DNA from: Adineta vaga
Lineage: Eukaryota > Rotifera
Assembly: GCA_021613535.1 (NCBI GenBank)
Contig: CP075497.1
Location: forward strand, 13,578,001 to 13,642,000
Direction: 5' to 3'
Length of the DNA stretch: 64,000 nucleotides
The translations under genes were made by a program, and so were the position numbers. The number at the start of each line of letters is the position of its first letter. The first letter of the stretch is position 1. The notes below the pieces were generated by a model that saw only the letters and a program-made list of their open reading frames with translations, was not told the DNA's origin and searched no databases. Positions 61,401 through 64,000 of this stretch are shown one piece after another.

Positions 61401-64000
61401 TTTGACTACTTCAATTTCAGAAAATAGCACAAATAAAGACATTTGAGATTTGCCAAAGTTGTTATCTTTTCCGCAAGCTTTCGATACTCATAAACTGTTT
61501 TTATTTCTATTAAACAATGACACATGCTCAATAGTCATCTTCACATATATACGAGTATAAGAGTCAAATCTAAAGAATAATGCCTATTATTGACTGATAT
61601 TTCGTTAAAACGTAATTTGCTCACAATGATAGACATATTGAAACCAATATTGTATCAGTTGAGTTGTCATCAGTTAGACTTTAAAAAATGCTTTCGTCCA
61701 GCTTCTTCCCTGTCAAATCACACTATACAACCTGCCGACTTTTTCCAGGTTTTTACCGTTTCAATCATATATGTAAACCAGTCGATCCAGACTGATTTAA
61801 AAAGCCAAACCGATTTAGCAGGTCGTTCAACAGAAATTCTACCACTTCCAAGTCTGAAAGACTCTAATAATGATATACGTTCATATAAATATGATCTGAT
61901 TATGAACCATGTTATATTAGCTAAATTCTTTCAACAATATATTTGACCAAATAACAATCAATCGCCTATGTTAGAAGAGCAAGCAATAAGATTCGGTTTT
62001 TAAAACATCATACATAACTATTTTGCACCCAACACGATGACTGTTATAGGTGTTGAGTAGGGATGTCACATTACTTTTACTTTTTATTTATTTTGCTCAT
62101 TAATTGATAATAAATTTATTACCATTATTACTTATTGCTTCTCACTAGTAAATACTTTAGTTTTGTTATTTTATTGATATTAGAGTTTCCACTCATTCTT
62201 TGTAGTGCATTTTTCACTAATTTTGTATCGAGTTATTAGTAATTACTTTCAAATCATTATTACTTATTGCCAATAATAAAGTAATAATAAATTTGAAAGT
62301 AATAAGTAATAACGAGTAATAATTATTATTATTATAATACAGTAATAACAATTGTAAAATAGCATCGATAAGAAGAATAGGTAATACATTGACTTCTGAA
62401 TGTTATCTGTGAACCAAATATTATCTTCTAGAACCTCTCACAGATGCTAAGCGCATAAAAAAACAGTGCATTGGAAAATTATATACAATTTTATCTGCTC
62501 ATTTGTTTGGATATAGATGGGTCAGTGACGAATCTAAACTTTTCATGATGAGATTCGTTTTTGCGGGGAATAGAGACGATTCAGATCAAACGATGCGTTT
62601 TGAAATTCATTACAGATAGCCTCGACTCATTTCCCAGCCTTTTTTGCAAGAAGAAGAATAAGAATCTTCAGACTAGTCGCGACCACCCGCAGCATCATCC
62701 CCTAAAATCGCTATTGGACCAAATGTGGATATAGATTGGATAGATGTAAATATAAGAGATGAGTATGCTTTACTCAACAATATATACTCCATCACATGCA
62801 CACTTCCATCCACAACCATACCTATCTTCGTATTCACTCACCCAATCGAAACCACCTATATTCACACCCATTCACATAAATATTGGAATGAATCGTTATG
62901 GGAAAAATAAAATCAAGCCTTTTCATGGTTACTTGTTGCGGATATGAAAATATAATCTATGACATAACGCTGTTTCCGTATATTACTTTATTAGTTTTTT
63001 TAAAGCTTCTACTTATTACTAGTAGTTATTACTGACAATTATTACTTTTATTACTTATTGATTTATTACCTTAGTACTATTTCAGCTTTATTACATTTCC
63101 TAATTATTATTTATTACCAGTAATAAGTAATAACACTTTTAATTATTACTAAGTAATAGTAGTGGTGATAGAACACCCCTAGTGCTAAGATTTTACCTAA
63201 CCTATGCGATTGTTTTTTTTTATCGTATCCAAACATGTTGATGTCATGCTGTCTTATAAGTTTCTATCAACCTTCACAATTTATACGACTTTTGTTTAAC
63301 AAAAGTAGCAAAAAAGAAACGTTTATATCACTTCCGTTCGTCATACATATAAATCATCAGTCATTGTAGCTTACTGAAGAAAAGTTATCTACTCTCCTTG
63401 CTTCGTAAACAAGCAGCTATAAAATATAAATTTTTTCTTCATTACTCATCAGTATATATTTATTCGATTCCCTTTCTAATGCAAAGTATTTCAAATGCCG
63501 GTTCATCCACTACAGTCTTAACCCTCTGGTTCTATAACAGTTACTAGGAGATCTAATGTTTCTCAGACATAGAACTAACAAAATAAAAACAAAAAGTACT
63601 AAGATCGCAAAGTTAGGAACAAAAAATATAAAACATGAAATTCCGTATGTTATCTGAAGAAAGACGGACTGGTGTGACGCAAATTATTTCTTACCATTAT
63701 ATAATGGCTATTTATTTTCCTTCTTTAATTCGCTACTATTAGAACGAGAAAAGTGATAAACATGCGCTTTTTATAAGTTGCTCTTCTATATGCGACCGAC
63801 TATATCCTATCGATCATCCTCTATCGAAGAGCATTTTAATTCGAGAAGATCCTTTCTAGAACAATTAGAACACAAAATCCGATCGGTGCGTTGCAACTGG
63901 AAACTTTTGAGAACCTAACCCAAGGGGGAAAAGCTGATTGCAATGGTTGCCGTTGATTGCTATCCGTTTTCTTTCTATCCGATGACAAGTTCAAGTATTT
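27564..64000 (+). CDS. Giant multi-modular nonribosomal peptide synthetase, at least six modules, 3' end outside window
   Basis: Eighteen exons can be chained with GT-AG introns: 27564-30236, 30294-30596, 30657-31451, 31509-33731, 33788-34807, 34865-36453, 36502-37117, 42573-43589, 43647-45291, 45355-45628, 46417-46759, 46816-47228, 47581-48187, 48245-49833, 49882-50497, 55953-56967, 57025-58613 and 58662-59274. Phases agree at every junction; the reading is broken only inside exon 3 (A1) and exon 16 (A5). Domain order: C1-halfC-A1(deleted)-PCP1 / C2-A2-PCP2 / C3-A3-PCP3 / C4-A4-PCP4 / C5-A5(frameshift)-PCP5 / C6-A6... A domains activate amino acids as adenylates, PCPs carry them on phosphopantetheine, C domains form peptide bonds. 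No epimerase, methyltransferase or release domain is visible. The start is the ATG that precedes C1 by about 30 residues. Modules 3, 5 and 6 are near-identical, so misassembly must be excluded. Two frame breaks make full activity uncertain. Confidence 0.88.
31111..31588 (+). repeat. Identical PCP-intron-C block, copy 1 of 5
   Basis: About 480 bp covering PCP (with GGNSLSLMK), a 57-nt intron at 31452-31508 and the first 26 codons of the next C. The same sequence, intron included, is seen at 34467-34944, 43249-43726, 47847-48324 and 56627-57104 with no difference that I could find by eye. Confidence 0.85.
31509..34807 (+). CDS. NRPS module 2: C-A-PCP, all motifs in frame
   Basis: Two exons, 31509-33731 and 33788-34807, joined by a 56-nt intron. 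C2 has HHIAFDA (Gly of HHxxxDG replaced by Ala) and a run of 12 serines near 32030-32063. A2 has YIIFTSGSTGMPKG (A3), SFDVHAFE (A4), LYSPAECT (A5, Gly of YGPxE changed to Ser), FYKTNDLGK (A7, TGD changed to TND), GRIDHQIKFRGQRIE (A8) and catalytic Lys in NGKIDRKALP (A10). PCP: GGNSLSLMK with the carrier Ser. The first Asp of the binding pocket (SFD) suggests an alpha-amino acid substrate. Of the first four modules with complete A domains, this one diverges most in A. Confidence 0.88.
32030..32063 (+). repeat. TCA/TCT microsatellite coding a poly-Ser tract in C2
   Basis: Encodes 12 serines between HHIAFDA and the YIDYAIHE segment. The copy in C4 (about 44168-44204) has one more TCT unit, showing slippage after the two were duplicated. 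Confidence 0.8.
34865..43589 (+). CDS. NRPS module 3: C-A-PCP, split by a 5.45-kb intron (copy 1 of the repeated module)
   Basis: Exons 34865-36453, 36502-37117 and 42573-43589 total 3,222 nt, a normal length for one C-A-PCP module. C3 has an intact HHAAFDG. A3 has YMIFTSGSTSTPKIVP, SFDIHMQE, NLYGPAECT, LYRTGDLVR, GRQDFQVKLRGQRLE and NGKLNRKALP. PCP: GGNSLSLMK. The third exon rejoins exactly at the A4-A5 boundary (SIG|GETLLPQ). All frames agree, so this looks like the intact representative of the module present again at 48245 and 57025. Confidence 0.9.
37118..42572 (+). other. 5,455-nt intron of NRPS module 3
   Basis: Donor AATAG|GTAAGT and acceptor TTTTCAG|GCGAAAC join SIG to GETLL with phase 1, exactly where modules 2 and 4 have 56-nt introns. 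Contents: a 1,124-bp hAT-like MITE at 39901-41024, ATT microsatellite near 38870-38900, and short tandem GATTGTC-type repeats near 41930-41980. No protein-coding gene is supported inside; the open frames found are short, and the longest (39433-39789) lacks an ATG start. Confidence 0.85.
39901..41024. mobile_element. hAT-like MITE in the module 3 long intron
   Basis: Ends TAGGGATGTC... and ...ACACCCCTA are imperfect inverted repeats (TAGGGRTGT). They are flanked by imperfect 8-bp repeats GTGTTGAG (39893-39900) and GTGCTAAG (41025-41032), six of eight matching. The subterminal regions are rich in TAATAAGTAATAA-type words. Short TIRs beginning TAGGG with 8-bp duplications fit the hAT superfamily. 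No transposase is present. Confidence 0.6.
43647..48187 (+). CDS. NRPS module 4: mosaic C, distinct A with extra introns, PCP
   Basis: Exons 43647-45291, 45355-45628, 46417-46759, 46816-47228 and 47581-48187; introns are 63, 788, 56 and 352 nt. C4 is identical to C2 up to about 44354 (HHIAFDA and a Ser run one residue longer), then follows the C3 type to about 44590, then is unique. A4 has ILTSGSTGQPKA, SFDVHVEE, NSYGPAETT, WYKTGDIVT, GRRDYQ|VKLHGQRIE and NGKIDRKALP. PCP: GGNSLSLMK. The pocket differs from modules 2 and 3, so a different amino acid is likely. All exon phases agree. Confidence 0.88.
45629..46416 (+). other. 788-nt intron in NRPS module 4
   Basis: Donor CCCAAAGCA|GTAAGT and acceptor TTTGTAG|GTGCAAATT join KA to VQIRHKNF in phase 0, the same site as the 60-nt intron of A1 (30597-30656). 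It is AT-rich with two GC-richer words near 45740-45770 and 46310-46345, possibly insertion remnants. No gene seen. Confidence 0.7.
47229..47580 (+). other. 352-nt intron in NRPS module 4
   Basis: Donor CAG|GTTCGT and acceptor CCTAATAG|GTAAAA join DYQ to VKLHGQRIE, restoring the A8 motif. No other module has an intron here. Confidence 0.7.
48245..56967 (+). CDS. NRPS module 5: near-identical copy of module 3, frameshifted in A
   Basis: Exons 48245-49833, 49882-50497 and 55953-56967. Protein and intron sequence match module 3 almost base for base at an offset of 13,380. In the last exon the two bases AC are missing near 56129-56130 relative to 42749-42752 (GGATACATGTC versus GGATACACATGTC). 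This shifts the frame just after the A5 motif and ends it after about 20 wrong codons. Downstream A7, A8, A10 and PCP remain intact in the original frame. Either this copy is inactivated or the assembly has a local error. Confidence 0.85.
50498..55952 (+). other. 5,455-nt intron of NRPS module 5 (copy of the module 3 intron)
   Basis: Same length as 37118-42572 and, read side by side, nearly identical. One difference is seen near 52091 (CGGTCGCGATC versus CGGTCGAGATC near 38711). The donor and acceptor are the same. Confidence 0.88.
53281..54404. mobile_element. hAT-like MITE, copy carried by module 5 intron
   Basis: Same element, ends and flanking 8-mers as 39901-41024, at offset 13,380. It was duplicated with the module rather than inserted independently, because the flanks are also shared. 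Confidence 0.6.
57025..59274 (+). CDS. NRPS module 6 (partial): third copy of the repeated C-A module, continues past window
   Basis: Exons 57025-58613 and 58662-59274 repeat modules 3 and 5 at a period of 8,777-8,780 from module 5. C6 has HHAAFDG. In A6 the ATP-binding loop A3 reads TSGSTSIKIVP where sisters read TSGSTSTPKIVP, a net loss of 3 nt near 58931-58934. The frame is kept but one residue of the conserved phosphate loop is lost. The exon ends at a GTAAGT donor (59275) and the intron runs to the window end; the rest of A6 and PCP6 are outside. Confidence 0.85.
59275..64000 (+). other. Module 6 copy of the long intron, truncated by the window end
   Basis: It repeats the long intron from its donor to the window edge. 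It shares the CGGTCGCGATC variant with the module 5 copy. It has three one-base length differences: TTTT for TTT near 63191-63194, T9 for T8 near 63212-63220, and A6 for A5 near 63310-63315. Confidence 0.85.
62058..63181. mobile_element. hAT-like MITE, copy carried by module 6 intron
   Basis: Same element with the same flanks, duplicated with the host intron. Confidence 0.6.

Larger units (their letters stand above)
56625..64000 (+). repeat. Large segmental repeat, copy 3, truncated by window end
   Basis: Head-to-tail with copy 2 at a period of about 8.78 kb. It carries a private 3-nt loss in the A3 loop and three homopolymer length differences towards the right edge. Confidence 0.85.

Noticed and set aside
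16379-64000. Bacterial contamination as source of PKS and NRPS
   Set aside because: Both genes need GT-AG introns to be read, contain MITE-bearing introns, and share base composition with neighbouring eukaryotic genes.

Overview
The window is nuclear DNA of an AT-rich eukaryote. Genes are split by short GT-AG introns (mostly 48-63 nt), several transposon classes are present, and there is no bacterial-style operon signalling. My best inference is a bdelloid rotifer: animals of this group are known to carry PKS and NRPS genes of non-metazoan origin, and a decayed Helentron beside intron-bearing megasynthase genes fits. No sequence here proves the species.

Layout. (1) 1-5518, minus strand: a decayed Helentron (Helitron2-type rolling-circle transposon) with a Cys-rich N-terminus, DUF6570-like region, Rep (HUH/Y2), PIF1-type helicase and a C-terminal endonuclease. 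It is broken by one in-frame stop and about four frameshifts and runs off the left edge. (2) 6375-7015, minus: a four-exon gene for a degenerate Y-box/cold-shock-domain protein, assembled here by splicing. (3) 7747-9929, plus: exons of an unrecognised gene and a USP-like cysteine-protease fragment, both incomplete. (4) 10220-11225: a perfect hairpin, then an 880-bp pogo/Tigger-like MITE carrying a nested 382-bp foldback element with a 9-bp target duplication. (5) 16379-25039, plus: a complete four-exon, 2,832-residue reducing type I polyketide synthase: KS-AT-DH-(inactive methyltransferase)-ER-KR-ACP-(truncated thioesterase). (6) 27564 to beyond 64000, plus: a giant multi-exon NRPS with at least six modules. 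It begins with a condensation domain and has not ended at the window edge.

The NRPS is the main interest. Modules 3, 5 and 6 are near-identical copies, including a 5.45-kb intron that sits where sister modules carry a 56-nt intron. A PCP-intron-C block of about 480 bp looks identical at all five complete module boundaries. The module 4 condensation domain is a mosaic of the module 2 and module 3 types. Module 1 has a half condensation domain and an out-of-frame deletion in its adenylation domain. Module 5 has a 2-bp frameshift and module 6 a 3-bp loss in the ATP-binding loop. Either the locus is evolving rapidly by unequal exchange and gene conversion, or parts of it are misassembled.

Working hypothesis (inference): the PKS makes a reduced acyl chain and, lacking a working thioesterase, hands it from its ACP to the N-terminal condensation domain of the NRPS 2.5 kb downstream on the same strand, giving a lipopeptide. 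The release domain, tailoring enzymes and transporters are not in this window.
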